From positions 186,001 to 250,000 of the forward strand of contig JAEQBH010000897.1 of the NCBI GenBank assembly GCA_016808115.1: DNA of 64,000 nucleotides, given 5' to 3'. The stretch comes from Tetrastigma voinierianum (lineage: Eukaryota > Streptophyta > Magnoliopsida > Vitales > Vitaceae). The position numbers and the translations under genes are program-made. The notes under the pieces were generated by a model. The model did no database searches. It was given only the letters and a program-made list of their open reading frames with translations, and was not told where the DNA came from. Below, piece after piece: positions 36,681 through 49,384 of the stretch. Numbering within the stretch: position 1 is the first letter of the stretch; every line of letters begins with the position of its first letter.

Positions 36681-37704
36681 ACCGCGAGGTGGGGACGGGT
36701 GATCGTACGAGGAAGGCGGACAAAGGCGGCTGGGGTAAAGCGACGTGAGAAGATGGCAGGCAGATGATAGTTTGGGAGACACGTGGGATGGTGTTGCTGG
36801 TTTAGGGCAGACATGGTGGATTCTGGGTTTTTCTGATAACCAAGATATGTCCCTGCTCAGGAATGATTGGGGGCAGGAGCAGGGCAGCTCTACTCTCAGC
36901 TCTCACCTTACTCTCGTGTCTTTTTCTTTGAAATTACGAACATGCCATTCAAATAATGTCATTATCCTGCATCTCTCAGTTTCTTGCGCTTTGGTTGAAA
37001 GGGTCTTCGACTTTTTGAATTATTTGTATTTTTTTTTCCTTTGTATTTTATAAACTAAGAATTGGGGAGGAACTCTCTAAGTTCAGGTCCTATTTCAAAT
37101 TATTTGAAAAATTATGAACAATAGAGCCCCTAAACTCAAATCCAAAACTTCTCATTTCAAAAACATTTTATAATCAATGAAAACCAAATTGATAGATTAC
37201 TATATGTCATAAGATAATTCTAGCATATGATGCATTTTTTATTAATTTAGTTTTTGTTCTTTATCAAATTTGGTTTTATATCTCTTGTTTACAAATTTTT
37301 AATTTTCAAATAAATTGAAATAGTATATAACTCAGTTCTCAATTTAATTCAAAAATATGGGTAGAAATGGTAATTCCAAATTAAAAGTCAAATTTAAAAA
37401 AGAAAAAGAAAGGGTAGGGGAGGGACTGGGGGAGTGGGATAGGGTTGCCAAAAGGAAACGGGGATAGGGTAACTGTAAGGCCACACTTTTTATGCAACTA
37501 GCGTAAAGGAGCTAATTCTAATATGGGTCAAATATATCAAAAGATCCCCACACTCCACTTCCCTCTTTTCACTCTTGCTCAGCCTTTTCCCCATATTTCA
37601 TACAGCTACTCTAGAGCAGCCAAAAGGACTGAGACCACCCCTCTGGAAAGAGGCCTAATTAAGATATGAGTCCAGAACTCAGATACTCTCCTGCAGCCTG
37701 TCTG

Positions 37705-37707
<3 letters not shown>

Positions 37708-37739
<32 letters not shown>
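37708..37739. repeat. (CT)n microsatellite
   Basis: About 15 CT units. Confidence 0.9.
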
Positions 37740-37741
<2 letters not shown>

Positions 37742-38090
37742 TTGTGTTTTTACCATTTTGCCCTCCCGCCAAAACACTACGACAGCTAAATCTAAACAAT
37801 CCAACAGGGTCAAATCTGCCCAACAGCCAGATGTATGTTTTTTTTGGGTGTTTTATGCTTACATAGCCCACCCTGCTTCTCTGTTTTTTTTTCCTTTTCC
37901 TTCCACTTAAAGACAAACCAAACCAAAAATAAAATTGTACAACTTCTTTGACACAGTAACTAGGCTCCTTGGGAGCACTCTACTACTTCCCATTTTTGTA
38001 ACAAGCGTTATTATTTAATAGTCAAGTATAAAAATAAGGAACAATAATGAAATCAAACTGATTTGATCCCTTGTTCTAAATCTAATCTAC

Positions 38091-41000
38091 TTACATATAT
38101 GACACTGCTTTTGCAAATGCCACACTCTTGGGGAGGATGAATGATGCCCGCAACATCCATTTTCCTGGCGCAACCAGACGAACCTTGTGCATTTCTACAT
38201 CAACTGCAACCTCAGAGAGCGCAATTCTTATCCTCTGCATTGACATTATTGAACATTAAAGACCATGCATCATACAGTGAAGAAAACATGTACCAAGTAA
38301 AGGTACTACTCAGTGAAGACAATGAATGAATCATTCGTTCACTGTGTGTGCCACAAGGTTTTCATTTTCACAAGAGATTTTTCAGAACCATACCTCATGG
38401 AAATCAAATTCTGGATCTTGAGCTTTAGAGAACCCATACACATGGATCATTGGTAATTTCAGTTGCTGATTCTCGGATTTCTTTCTGAATATTCCCATGA
38501 AGGCATCTGGCATGTGATAAGAGAGTCAAAATTTTGAAGATTGCGTGTTCGGCAGTAACATTTTGAGCGAAGCCTAGGCAGTTCTGCACTTTATTCCAAA
38601 TATAAGGGGAGAACCAGTTGTCCCTGAGAGTAACAACCCACCTAGATACTCTGCAGCATCGTTAGGCAAGTTCATAACAACTTGTGTGATAGACTCAGCC
38701 TTATCACTAGTAAACATGGAATTGATGAACCGCCTTCCATCCATGTTAAATACCTAGAAAGCAACAGAAAAAAAAAAGTGATTTTCCATCAAGGACACTC
38801 TTCAAAACCTGATTATTACAACTTTAAGTTCAGACTTTTTGATGTACAGGCCTATTAAGAACTCAAGAATCTTCCACCACATTCCAGTGATACAACTATT
38901 CCCTTTTTGTATTTTTGACCATGATGCTCGAACTCAAACAAACTCATGATGCATAGTGCTTCTCAGTGGCCAAAGTTTCAAAAATTAGCATTTCAGTAAA
39001 CCAATGCCAATCGTGTTGAGATGTTCTAGAGGAGTTACATCAATTAAAAAAAAGGTTTTCAGGAGTTGTGTTCATGCCCAACATCTCCATTTTTCAGGAA
39101 CCATGAGAATTGCACTCTACTGAAAATTTAGTGATAGTAATCACGGAAAAATAAGTCTACTCATTCATTCTCATAATTCTTCTTTCAACTAACAGAACAA
39201 AAAATAGATACAAGAGAATGCCCCTTGCAAGAAAATGAACATATTCATACCTTGATCTTCCTCTCAAGTCTGTTGAGAACACTATTGCTTTCCAGATATT
39301 CAACTGCATAAGGGTTTAAGTCATTAGCATACACACGCTTTACTTTCTTTGCAGCTGAGATAGCTAATGAATAACCCAGAGAAGACATCACTGTTGATTG
39401 AACAAAGCAGATGACCACACATGTAAGCACCTCGATATTGATATTAATTAATATTCTTGGCACAGAAATCAAATGTTTTAAGAAAAATTAGAAATTCCTT
39501 AAAGTAGCTAATGAAATATCCAATATGAAGACAAAACCCCAACTAAAAACTGAAAGCTTTCAGTCTAAATTATCTGAAATTCAAACAATTCTCAGAAACC
39601 CAACAGTTCCCACCAGCAAGTCATTATTCATGAAAACTGTATTGAGAACAAACAAAATCACTGGATAATAACTGAACCACAACTAGGTCCACAAAACAAC
39701 AGTTCCCAATTGAAAATGTCACCCAAAAGGAAATCCTTCCTATAATGGAAAATGGAAAGCATAATAAATAAAGAATGGAGCAGCAACTTGATTTAGGCTC
39801 ATCTCTCAACACTTTCTACAGGTCAGACATGCCACTATTGATATTCTTAAATGCCACTGATACCTCTGATTTCCCTTAACTTTTTGTGTGGGGTATGCAA
39901 CCCTTGAACTTTAATTAACTAATAATAAATGATGCCATCAACAAATAAAAAGTGGGGGATACATGATTTTGTGCAAAATCCAAAAGCATAAGCACAATAA
40001 TTATTATAGAAGAACAAAAACCAGAAGCATAAAGAGCTAAGATTGGCCGACATGATTCAACTGATGCAAGGAGATGAGGCAAACATTGTCATTGCACAAT
40101 TCAAAGACCAAGTAATAAAGTGATATCTGCAGCAATATGATTGACAGAGGGGACAGAATCTAAACATGAGCAACATCATTGCCGCGTAAAGCAGTTCAGG
40201 AGCCTTTGTCTTTCAGTTGCAAGCCTTGAATTCCAATACCTGCATAAAAGATTTAAGAATATAACATTAAAACCTCGTTGACTCTATTTTTTTCCCTTTT
40301 TTCTTTTCCTTCTCTCTTTTTGTTAAACATTACTCTAAAGGGTTGAGGAACTCATATTATATGGTCCACTGTCAGAATATATTTTCATAGGTAGACTGTT
40401 GAGGCCTGGGCAAGGAGAGGGGGTGGGGATAGAGAGTTGTAGTTCAAGTTCCCTTTGGGAACAAAACTATAAAGAGAAAAAGAACAACCAAAAAATAAAT
40501 TTCATATATACATGTATATGTACATTTATATATATACACACCATACACATGGAACATGTAGCAAGCTCCTACTTATGAAGCCATTTATCACTTAAGAATG
40601 ACGAGAACTCATAATCGATAGCATAAGAAGAATTCAGGCGGTTGAAAGAAACTGAAATTGACCTACAAGTATGACTAAAACAAACACAATCCAACAATCT
40701 AGTGATCAGAGAGGTTAAGAGGTGTAATGTAAAATTAGCTGATATAAGCCAGAACTGCAGCATGTTCACGGGACGAGAAGATGACTTCCTCAAGAGTGTT
40801 TAAGAAAGGCCGGCTCCCTCATCAAAGTGCTAAAGAGTCATACCTTTTAATGTATTGCTGCATGATGAACACGAGACATGAGAATTGAAGGTCGTCTTCT
40901 ACATAACCAGGCATTTTAGCAGTCTACCTCTCAGCAACTAAAATACTCTGCTTCTCATCAACGCTTTTAAACCATTACTACACCTTACATGACCCAAGCT

Positions 41001-44000
41001 GTATCTACTTTATAAATATTTCCCACCCTGCAATGCAACTCTGCCCTTGAATTTTGCTGCTATTAATGCGTTAAACCAACTTTGGTTTTTGGCTCCTTGA
41101 TTAAGCCTGCAATGAGACCACCCATGGATGAAATATAGCCTAAAAACTCCTCAGGCATGGCTACAATTTGTTACCGACTTACAGCCAAAATTATTATCAT
41201 ATAATATTGACAGAACTGAATATCTGGCGCATGTTCACCTGAGGCAGACTACACTCCAGTACTTCAAGCTTTTAAGCGGTATGACCAAAGCAGATCAGTT
41301 TTATGCTGCTAGCCAAGCCAATCAGGAAAACTAAGATAAAGGAGAAATTTCCTAGGGAAGCATAAAAATAAGGATGACAAGGATGAGGATACAACCTTGT
41401 TAGGTAGAAGCATTCATATCCACACATGGAGAAAGAGAGAGAGGGACAAAGAATTTAGATTCATATCAACACAACAAAATAAGATACAAATTATGGAAAG
41501 GGGAGGGGTTCGAACCCAAGAGCACCAAGCTCCGGTAACATGTTAAACTGCCAAATGGAGCTGAAACCATGTCAACAGATTTTTTTTTTTTATTATTTGA
41601 TCAGATGTCAACAGAAAATATACTTAGGACTACGCCAAAGTTTGTATATAGAGAAGATAATAAGTGTACACACACACACACACAAACGTAAATGCAGATG
41701 TACCTATATACATACATGCATACATGCATATGAAGAAAAGCCTTTTAATCAAATGTACAACCCAAAGCAATGACAAAATCCACAAGGCAATGGCTCAACT
41801 ATCCACTGTCCAGGACTACTTAGAATGACACTCCGGAACTAATTTTGAGAGACTACTGAAGCTATTTGTAGGGTGTATTGATTGTCGATGAGTGAAGGTA
41901 CATAAAATTTTCTAGGCTATAATATTCTATACTCATGCCACTGCCACCATGGATATGCCAAAATCCTCAAAAATTATTGCATGAGAAGTTCCTATGACAC
42001 TGTCAATCCAATTCAGCACAAGCGGGCTGCAACAGGAAAAAAGAAAACAGGAGTGTGCTTGCTATATAGCGATAAAAAATTAATGGAAAGAGAATGGATT
42101 TTGGTCACTGGTCAAAAAAGAGAATGACCTTCTAAGTTATGATTTGACAAATTTCCACATTTTAGAGTAGAGCTGCTACTATGTTTAATTGAAATCTCCA
42201 CCAACTTTTAACAAAGGGAGAACATACACTGTTGCTAAATCGACATGAAAATGCAGTCCATTCTCAATTACTGTAGTCACAAGGAGATAGTTTCAAGCCC
42301 GAAAACCTCAAGCTGCATTATTGGTAGTCATTGTGGATGGCATCGATCTTTATTGACAACTGTTTGTATCTTTGTATTTTTATCTAAAAAACTACCTGAA
42401 AGGAAAAAAATCTTTTGTTACAAGTTCATTTCTGCAATAATAACTAATCAAGGGCAATAACCTTTGCCCATAACTGCTACCTTTGCAATGAACTTCTTGT
42501 ATGGCAGATGCTCATCCCTGAGGTTCAGGTGTGCAATATGCCCAACCATTTCAAAAGCTGAAGGAACAATCATACCTTCAGGCAGCAAGGCCTCTAAGAT
42601 CTGCAGAAATAGTAAACCATTTCATTTGTTTTACAGTATTCTCGAGAGCCAATTTTCAGAATAACAAGTCCCTATAAAAACTAAAGACATGATTGATAAA
42701 TTCATCTACGATGGCCTGCAAGATGTAAATTAGCGTGGGATGGCTCGGGAAGGAGTTTGTATTTTTTTGCATGTGGGGATATGAGACACCACCTACTGGT
42801 GCCGCATAAGCGAGGAGCTTGTGAGAAATTTGCAATACTTAAATCTTTAGGATATAGCAGAAAATATAAAAGCAATATCCTCACATTAGATGCATGCAAA
42901 GAGCCTGACAACGTACAAATAGAATGGTGCACCACTTAAGCCTTTATCGTTTCTTTTATAGGGGTGGTGCTGGGTTCCTGGGGAGTTGGTGCCACTGTAA
43001 ATTTTTGAGCCTCAAATGGTCATTGCCTCGCTGATTAAACAAAAAGTATTCATCTTTACTTCACCTTAAGCAGGAGGAAAAGAATAAGCCCTTCTCCCTC
43101 TTGCACAAACTGTCCCATTCTCCTTTCATCACCAATGGTCATTCCACTATTATTTCTGATGTACAAAACTTGAATTGATACTCTTTACACCCTTTCTTTA
43201 TTCTGAGACTCTAACCTCTCTCTCTCTCATCCAATTCACCTATCAAATAAATCTGTCTTGCCTCTCACAAAGAGGAGGGTGGGTCCTAGCACCTCATTGT
43301 ACCTAACTATTTAAATAAGTTAGGAATTATTTAGGTAGTCAATAACTCAAGCTAGATTAATTATTCCTAGAAAATAAAAGGTTTTCCTAAATTTGATCTA
43401 ACCAAAATTTCTTCCAAAGAATAACAATTTTTTGTTCCAATGCCTTTTAAAAAAAAAATTTCATGAGGTTATTCCATTATTTTTAGTTCCAAAATTATTC
43501 TAGGATCTAAATGATCCACAAATCAAAAAAATTTCATGGTTGAGTAAACATAAATTTTTCAAAGTCACCTGTGGTTTAAGGAGAAAACGAGAAAAATGAT
43601 TAGGATGGATGGAAAGAAAAGAAAAAACCAAGAAAACTAAATTTAGAAAGACAAGACATCTATTAGGAGCATCTCAGGTTTCACAATGGATTTTGGTGTC
43701 ATAGAGGCAGAACATTGAAAAGAGAAAAAGTTACTTTTTCCATCAAGAAAAAGTAAAAAAAAATTATTTTTCCCATTAAGACGAAATTGTCTTCAAAAAA
43801 AGTAACAAGTTTCAAAGAAATAGCAATAAAATGTCTTAAAAGTCTCAAAAAAATTTCCTTTCATACTTAAGAAAATAAACAAGGCTTAACTCTTTCCTTC
43901 AGGAGGTGGTAAAATATCATATCTGAAATATGCTTGTATTTAAGTCCACAATCACTACTTACCAAAAAAAAAAAAGGAACAAAAATAGTTTTATGGAAAC

Positions 44001-46248
44001 GGACAGCTGGAAGAATAACTTTGCAGTAAAAGTGCAGTAAGTAGATGTGAACAGATAGATAGAAGGAAGACACTTAGAGTAGCACCCTAGTTCGAATACC
44101 TCATTCATCTGCCAGTAATTATAAAACAAGGTCAGTTTGCATCTCACAAGCTCAAAAGTTGCTGGCATGCTTTGACCAGTATCTTCTTTTAACACCACCT
44201 GAAGAACTAATTTAGCATATTGGACATAATATCATTGGCAAAATAAAAAGTAGGACAAAAACGACTGGCAGGAAAATAGTTATAATCAAAATGACAACTT
44301 TTAGACAAGCATTATAACAAATAAAACTTTAATTTCAAATTGAGACAAGATAGAACCAAATGTAGCAACAAGCTAATGCAGTACCAATGGAGACAAGGCA
44401 ACTCCATCCATGTCCAGGAGAGCTACCAAAAAGTTTTAAGCAACACTTCAGTATACTGTACAAACAAAATTCCACTTGAAGCACCAAGTAACAAAATTTT
44501 CAGCTCACATGTTTCATCCCGGTGTATCGGCAAGTTTCCACATGCCTATTTTTTTTTTGATAAGTACACAATTTTGTCCCCAGTGGGACTTGAAACTGGT
44601 CCCCTACCCTCCCTATGCCCACCCCAGCCCTAACCACTGAGCTAGGCTTCATTGTAGAGTTTCCACATACTATGGGCCCTATCTATATGGAATATCAGCA
44701 GTATTACAGGAAGATAAGACTATAGAGAAAGGAACTTTTCCATGACAAAATCTCTTCCAGCAGGGATATAATATCATGAACAATAAAATTAATTTAAAAT
44801 ATCCAAGCACATGAGCAGCTCTATCCAATAGATGGAAGTAGTCAAATTCCATTACCAATGGAGCTAGAAGTAGTCAGATAATTTAGTAACTGTAATTTCT
44901 CCCAAAGAAAATGGTTCAAGCAATGATAAAGCTTTGTATACCAAATGCCATGCAGAAAAGTCATACACCCCTTCCATTTTAAATAAAATTCACGGGAGCA
45001 CTCCTGTTGTCAAAAGTGCCCATCCCATTTAGATTAGGTTTTAAGTAACAATGACTTATCAAAAGAAATCCTTTCCAAATGAGTATGAATATAAGATCAG
45101 CTTCAAAGCGATGGTTCAAATGTAATCCAAGACAATACTTCCAATTTTTCTATGGACATGTTGCGACCAATTTGCTCATATGGTCCATTCATCCCTTATT
45201 ACCCACTAGAAAGAGGCTGAAGAAAACAGTCAGTGACCAGTAGGGGCAACATGTATTTAGAACAAAATAGAAAGATACACCTGCAGCAGTCCTATTATCT
45301 AAATAGCAATCAAACATACAAATTGAATTAAAAATCTAACCAACTCACAGAGCATCACCAAAATATTGGAACAGCCTTAATTGCCTCAGGCAACTCGTCC
45401 CTCAGCATCCGTGTACCGCTCATCCAAGCAACAACCTTGTTGAGCCTCCATTTCTTCGCTTTAAATTCCTCCCCCAGCAACCCTCTCAAATCTTCTCCCT
45501 CATCCCCATCTTCAACCACTTCCACCCTTGCAAACTCATTTTTCCCAGTCCGTTTCTTCCCTTCACCCCTCTCCTCCTCCTTCCTCCTCTTCTTCTTTGG
45601 TCTAGACAACTTTGCGAGGTTCCTAAAATGCACAAAACCCTGGGAATCGAATTTCTTGGCAAGCCTATCCCTGTACAAAACAGGACTCAAGACTTCGCCA
45701 TCTCCTTCCGCTTTCCCATAAATTCTCCTATCCATTGAATCCTAAATCTGCCCCGCTCTCACTCTGTCCACAAATTCCTTTCCCCTCCCAATAATTTCCT
45801 GGCCGTCTTCCTCGTCCCCTGGAACTCTAGCAACATTCCGGATTCGAGGCCAGTTCAGAAGGTGCCCTCGGAGGCGGTTTTCAAGGGCGAAACAGTCCTT
45901 TGAAGGTACTCTAATGGCTGTAAGATCGAAAACCCTAGTGAAGGCTTCTTTATCAAGAACACACTCTTCTTCTTCTGGGGTTACTGCAACTAATTGACGA
46001 TTCTCGTGATTTTGGTGATTCAATGGCTTTGTGCCTTTGAGCAGGGTCGGCCCATAGGAGAGGTCCGGGTCTATTGTTTGGGCTAAATTCAGGATTGGGG
46101 TCGTGGTGCTGTTGGTGGAGAAGAGACAGAGAGTAACAGGTCTAGATAAAGAGGTTTTCGGGAAGAAGTGGACTCCCGAAAGAAGCGTGAAGGAGAGAGA
46201 GTGGGGTCTAAAGAAGAGCTTGGTGACCATGGAGACTGAGATTTCCAT
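38091..46248 (-). CDS. TRM5: TRM5-type tRNA (guanine-37-N1)-methyltransferase
   Basis: TRM5 uses S-adenosylmethionine to methylate G37 beside the anticodon, which prevents frameshifting. Nine minus-strand exons can be read: 45373-46248, 44100-44198, 42481-42600, 42228-42395, 40166-40239, 39251-39390, 38642-38753, 38394-38506 and 38091-38234. The total, about 615 codons, is close to the larger Arabidopsis paralogue as I recall it. Seen motifs: HLLNWPRIRNVARVPGDE, RIYGKAEGDGE and LSPVLYRDRLAKKF (exon 1), RCKLTLFYNYWQMNE, GHIAHLNLRDEHLPYKK (exon 3), AISAAKKVKRVYANDLNPYA (exon 6, SAM fold), VVMNLPNDAAEY (the NLP motif, exon 7) and VRLVAPGKWMLRASF (exon 9). Breaks: in-frame TAG at 45742-45744; several indels in exon 4, one in a T-run; indels in exon 5 and before AISAAKK. 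The exon 1 donor (GTTCCA) is weak and the exon 5 end uncertain. Start 46248 or 46230. A targeting peptide is possible but unproven. Confidence 0.85.
41480..41560. repeat. Retroelement-like tail fragment in a TRM5 intron
   Basis: GGGGTTCGAACCCAAGAGC followed by ACATGTTAAACTGCC resembles the common plant repeat motif that reads 'gaacccaagacc...taccatgttaaac'. It is short and cannot be classified. Confidence 0.3.
41668..41683. repeat. (CA)n microsatellite
   Basis: About eight CA units inside a TRM5 intron. Confidence 0.85.
44548..44650. repeat. Short interspersed repeat in TRM5 intron 1
   Basis: A T-run, then GATAAGTACACAA, a GGGACTTGAA...GGTCCCCTA box and CCACTGAGCTAGG. This arrangement is common in plant interspersed repeats. 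The family is not identified. Confidence 0.35.
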
Positions 46249-47376
46249 CTCATAAATGGTAAGGGTTTTAGTAGTCAGCTGCAGTATTAAATTTGCCGCG
46301 AAAATGTATATTCGGATTGCTGAAACTCAAGCTCATTTTCCAGGGCAAAATGTCTGTTTGGTTGGACAAGTGAAACTCATTATCCGGTTATCCTTTCGGA
46401 CTTTGGAGGATTCACCGTGTCGGGTTCAACTTTGGACTCGGGTGGGTTTACATTTTATGGGCTGAAACTTACTTGGGTTTGCTCCAGACTCACGATCCGT
46501 TTGGTGAAATATAATACTTGACGTCATTGTTATCAATAAATAACTTTTTTCGAAACATCAATAAATGATTTTAAACATTAAATTAAAATACTAAATTATT
46601 TTATCAAATATATATTTAATAACTGACTAAATTAATTTAAATTAAAATAATTAATAAGCTAAACACTTATTTAATAATTGAAATGATTTTTAAGTATTTA
46701 TATCTTTGCTTCAGTTATTCGCGTTAAAGTTTAAAGTAGAAACATCTAAATGAGAAAAGTCTCATATTCCAAACCTCAGGAAGGCAGTTTACCTAAATGA
46801 GTAATAAATTAAGTTCTTAGTAAAGAAAAAAAGATTTTAAGTCATTAGAAGTTGTATTAAATTATTTGGATTAATTTATTAAGTCATTTTTAAATAAATT
46901 TAAGTTCAGTTATAAGACAAATTTATTTCTTGTTAAAAAAAATATATATAACTTTATTTCTTTTATATTTCTTTTTACCTTTGTTTCTTCATGTTCATTT
47001 AAAGTAACATAGTCTTTAAAAATATAAAGAACATTATTTGGTTTTCTTTAAAAACTATTATTGTTATCTAAATTTAATACTTTTATATTTTTTTAGACCA
47101 AAAAAAAAAAAAAGAATTAATCAAATGTATTTTTGTGTTATCTTTGGTCTTCTTGTTTTTTAGAACAAAACTAATTTCAAAAACTACAACCAAACAAGCC
47201 TTAAGTTCCTTTTTAGGACAATATAAAGTATTTAGTAAATTGTCAATAATAATATGTGATAATGTAGGCACATTAAATGGTGAGTGTCAGGGAAATAAAA
47301 TCCTCTACTCCCTATTAGTATTATTTTGTGTTTATAGTTTACCGCTTTGTGGAGTATTATAATCGTCACAATTGTT
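46249..47376. other. TRM5 promoter side and intergenic region
   Basis: The 5' flank of TRM5 followed by AT-rich DNA up to the second copia. No gene recognised. Confidence 0.45.
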
Positions 47377-47381
47377 GTATC

Positions 47382-47878
47382 TGTTAAGGATTATATATAT
47401 ATATATAATATATTGGTGTGAATGGAAATGAGCCATTGCAACTTTCAAGTTAAAGCTAGGAGGCAATTCTGATTTTGATTCTGTGCTTAAAACCAAATCA
47501 CGATTTTCGTATTCTTGTGCAGTTTCACTGTCGTCAAACCCCCATTTACAATGACTAACATTTTATTGCATTTAGTCAGACTTTGCATTAACTACTCTCT
47601 CAAATTACTTAGTCGTGTGATTCACTCCGGCTCTTTCGCGTTCTAAATTCTGTAGTTGGAAATCATAGCTGAGTAAGGTTTTTAAGCAGTTCTATTACGG
47701 GAGGTGATACATTAACGTTAGGTCTGAGAGGGAATAAAATTCCTTAAGGCTAAGCGGTGGTCACGTTGGCTCGGTTTTATTTGTTGCATTTTGCTTATGA
47801 TATTTAATTTATTTGTTAAAGCTTTATTATTTTTAATTGCTTTAAATTAATATAAGTATTACAGATATAACAATCTTA
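47382..47878 (+). repeat. Copia 5' LTR
   Basis: Matches 55829-56326. Shared words include TAATATATTGGTGTGAATGG, CCCCCATTT, CAATGACTAACATTTT, GAGGGAATAAAATTCCTTA and GGCTCGGTTTTATTT. It is shorter in the middle than its partner through several deletions. Confidence 0.85.
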
Positions 47879-47934
47879 AGGAATTTTAATTCATTTATTT
47901 ATTATTATTTTCCGTCTACTTATTTCAATTTCTT

Positions 47935-48345
47935 CCAAGACTAAAACCTTTTGTAGTTTTCTATGAATTATTATTTGTTTCTTTGTTTAATTCGTTTAAG
48001 ACTAAAACCTTTGTGGTTTCTACTTGGATTTATTTATTCATTTATTTAATTTCGATTCTATTATTATTATTATTTTGTTGGAGACTAAAATCTTTTGATT
48101 TTCTACTCCTCACAGAGATTAAAACAACCGTGGTTTCTACTCAAAATTTAGAGACTAAAATCTTTTGTGATTTACACTCACCACTGAATTAAAACCTTAT
48201 TGGTTTCTACTCAAAATTTAGGAGACTAAAATCTTCGGATTTTCTACTCCTATTGAGATTAAAACCTTTGTGGTTTTTTACTCAGTAAATTTCGTAAGGA
48301 GATTAAAATCTTTGTGATTTTCTACTCCAAGTTGATACTAGTAAT
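47935..48345 (+). repeat. Tandem ~60-base array in the copia leader
   Basis: Alternating boxes GAGACTAAAATCTTTTG...TTTCTACTC and GATTAAAACCTTTGTGG...TTTCTACTC recur about nine times between the 5' LTR and gag. The array is non-coding. Each unit pairs a TAAAATC box with a GATTTTCTA box and so could form small hairpins. Confidence 0.75.
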
Positions 48346-48459
48346 TTTTTACTAATAAAGTATTGGTTTAATTTTCGAAATGGGATGAAATGAGCATTGT
48401 TGTTAGAAACGAGTTACTGCGCTCTGCAGGCGGAGAGCACAGTAAGTTTTCCGATGTAG

Positions 48460-49080
48460 ACTTCAAAGATGGCAAATGAAAGATGTTAGCTATCTAACGA
48501 CTCTAAGTGCACTGAAGTTCATCAAAGAGGAGTTCGAGACTAAGAATGAACAAGTGCACGAAAAAGATAAATCTCTTGTGATTGAAACGTAACATTCAGG
48601 CTTCCTTTGCAAGAGTACATATTTTAGTAGTTAGATGATATTCTATATAATGTCTGCAACAATATTAATACTTCCAAAAATTATGGGAAGCACTTGAGAA
48701 AAAGTATAAGGTTGAAGGCAGGTTTTTAAAGAAATTTGTGGCGACAAAATTTCTTGATTATAAAATGGTTGATACGAAGTGTGTGGCGCAAATCCAGAAC
48801 TTCAAGTAATAATTCACGATCTTCTTAACGAAGGAATGATTATTAATGAAGTGTTTCAAGTGGCTGCATTTATAGAAAAGTTACCTCCCGCATGGAAGGA
48901 CTTTAAAAAATTACTTGAAACACAAGCGTAAGGAGATGACCTTGAAGACACAGTTAATCAAATTAAAGATTAGAAGAAGACAACGAGACATCTTTGAAAA
49001 AAAAGAAACTAGGCAATCATCCATCAGGAGCAAATATAGTTGAATCTGCTCCTAATGCAAAGAAAAGAAAGAAGAACTAT
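48460..49080 (+). pseudogene. Copia gag, N-terminal part
   Basis: Broken UBN2-type gag: FLDYKMVDTKCVAQIQ, FQVAAFIEKLPPAWKDFK and a basic KKRKKNY end. It is interrupted by the insertion at 49081. The zinc knuckle lies on the far side at about 52162. Confidence 0.8.
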
Positions 49081-49373
49081 TGTAATGACCCGTACCAAAT
49101 AATACAAGTTGAAACGTGTTTGACCAAAGTTGACTAGGTTTGACCAACGCTTAGTGGGTTGACCAAAGTTGACTTTTGCAAGAATGAATAATTTTGGGTT
49201 GACTAAGACACTGGCCCCAAGTAGAGCTCAGAAGTAGTGCGAGTTTTCATAGACGGGCGGAACGTCACAATCCGACTTACGGATAAAAAGTTACGGCCAT
49301 TAGAAGTTCAACAGTAGCACTTTATCAGTGTCCAAGTTCTGTCTGGGATTTTTTACCCGAAAGCGGCCCTAGA

Positions 49374-49384
49374 CCCTATATAAA
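49374..49384 (+). promoter_or_regulatory. Candidate TATA box in the 3-kb insertion
   Basis: CCTATATAAAC, followed about 100 bases later by a GC-rich stretch. This is consistent with an LTR promoter read on the plus strand. Transcription is not shown. Confidence 0.4.

Larger units (their letters stand above)
35351..38090. other. SPL/NZZ promoter side and intergenic region
   Basis: The first part is the 5' flank of SPL/NZZ. A GC-rich island lies at about 36540-36780 and holds a G-quadruplex motif. A CT microsatellite is at 37708-37739. The right end is the 3' flank of TRM5. No gene was recognised. Confidence 0.45.

Noticed and set aside
36527..36814. Minus-strand 95-codon Pro/Arg-rich frame in the GC-rich island
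   Set aside because: No family motif; short and explained by base composition.
45437..45721. Plus-strand 94-codon Ser/Pro-rich frame
   Set aside because: Antisense of TRM5 exon 1.
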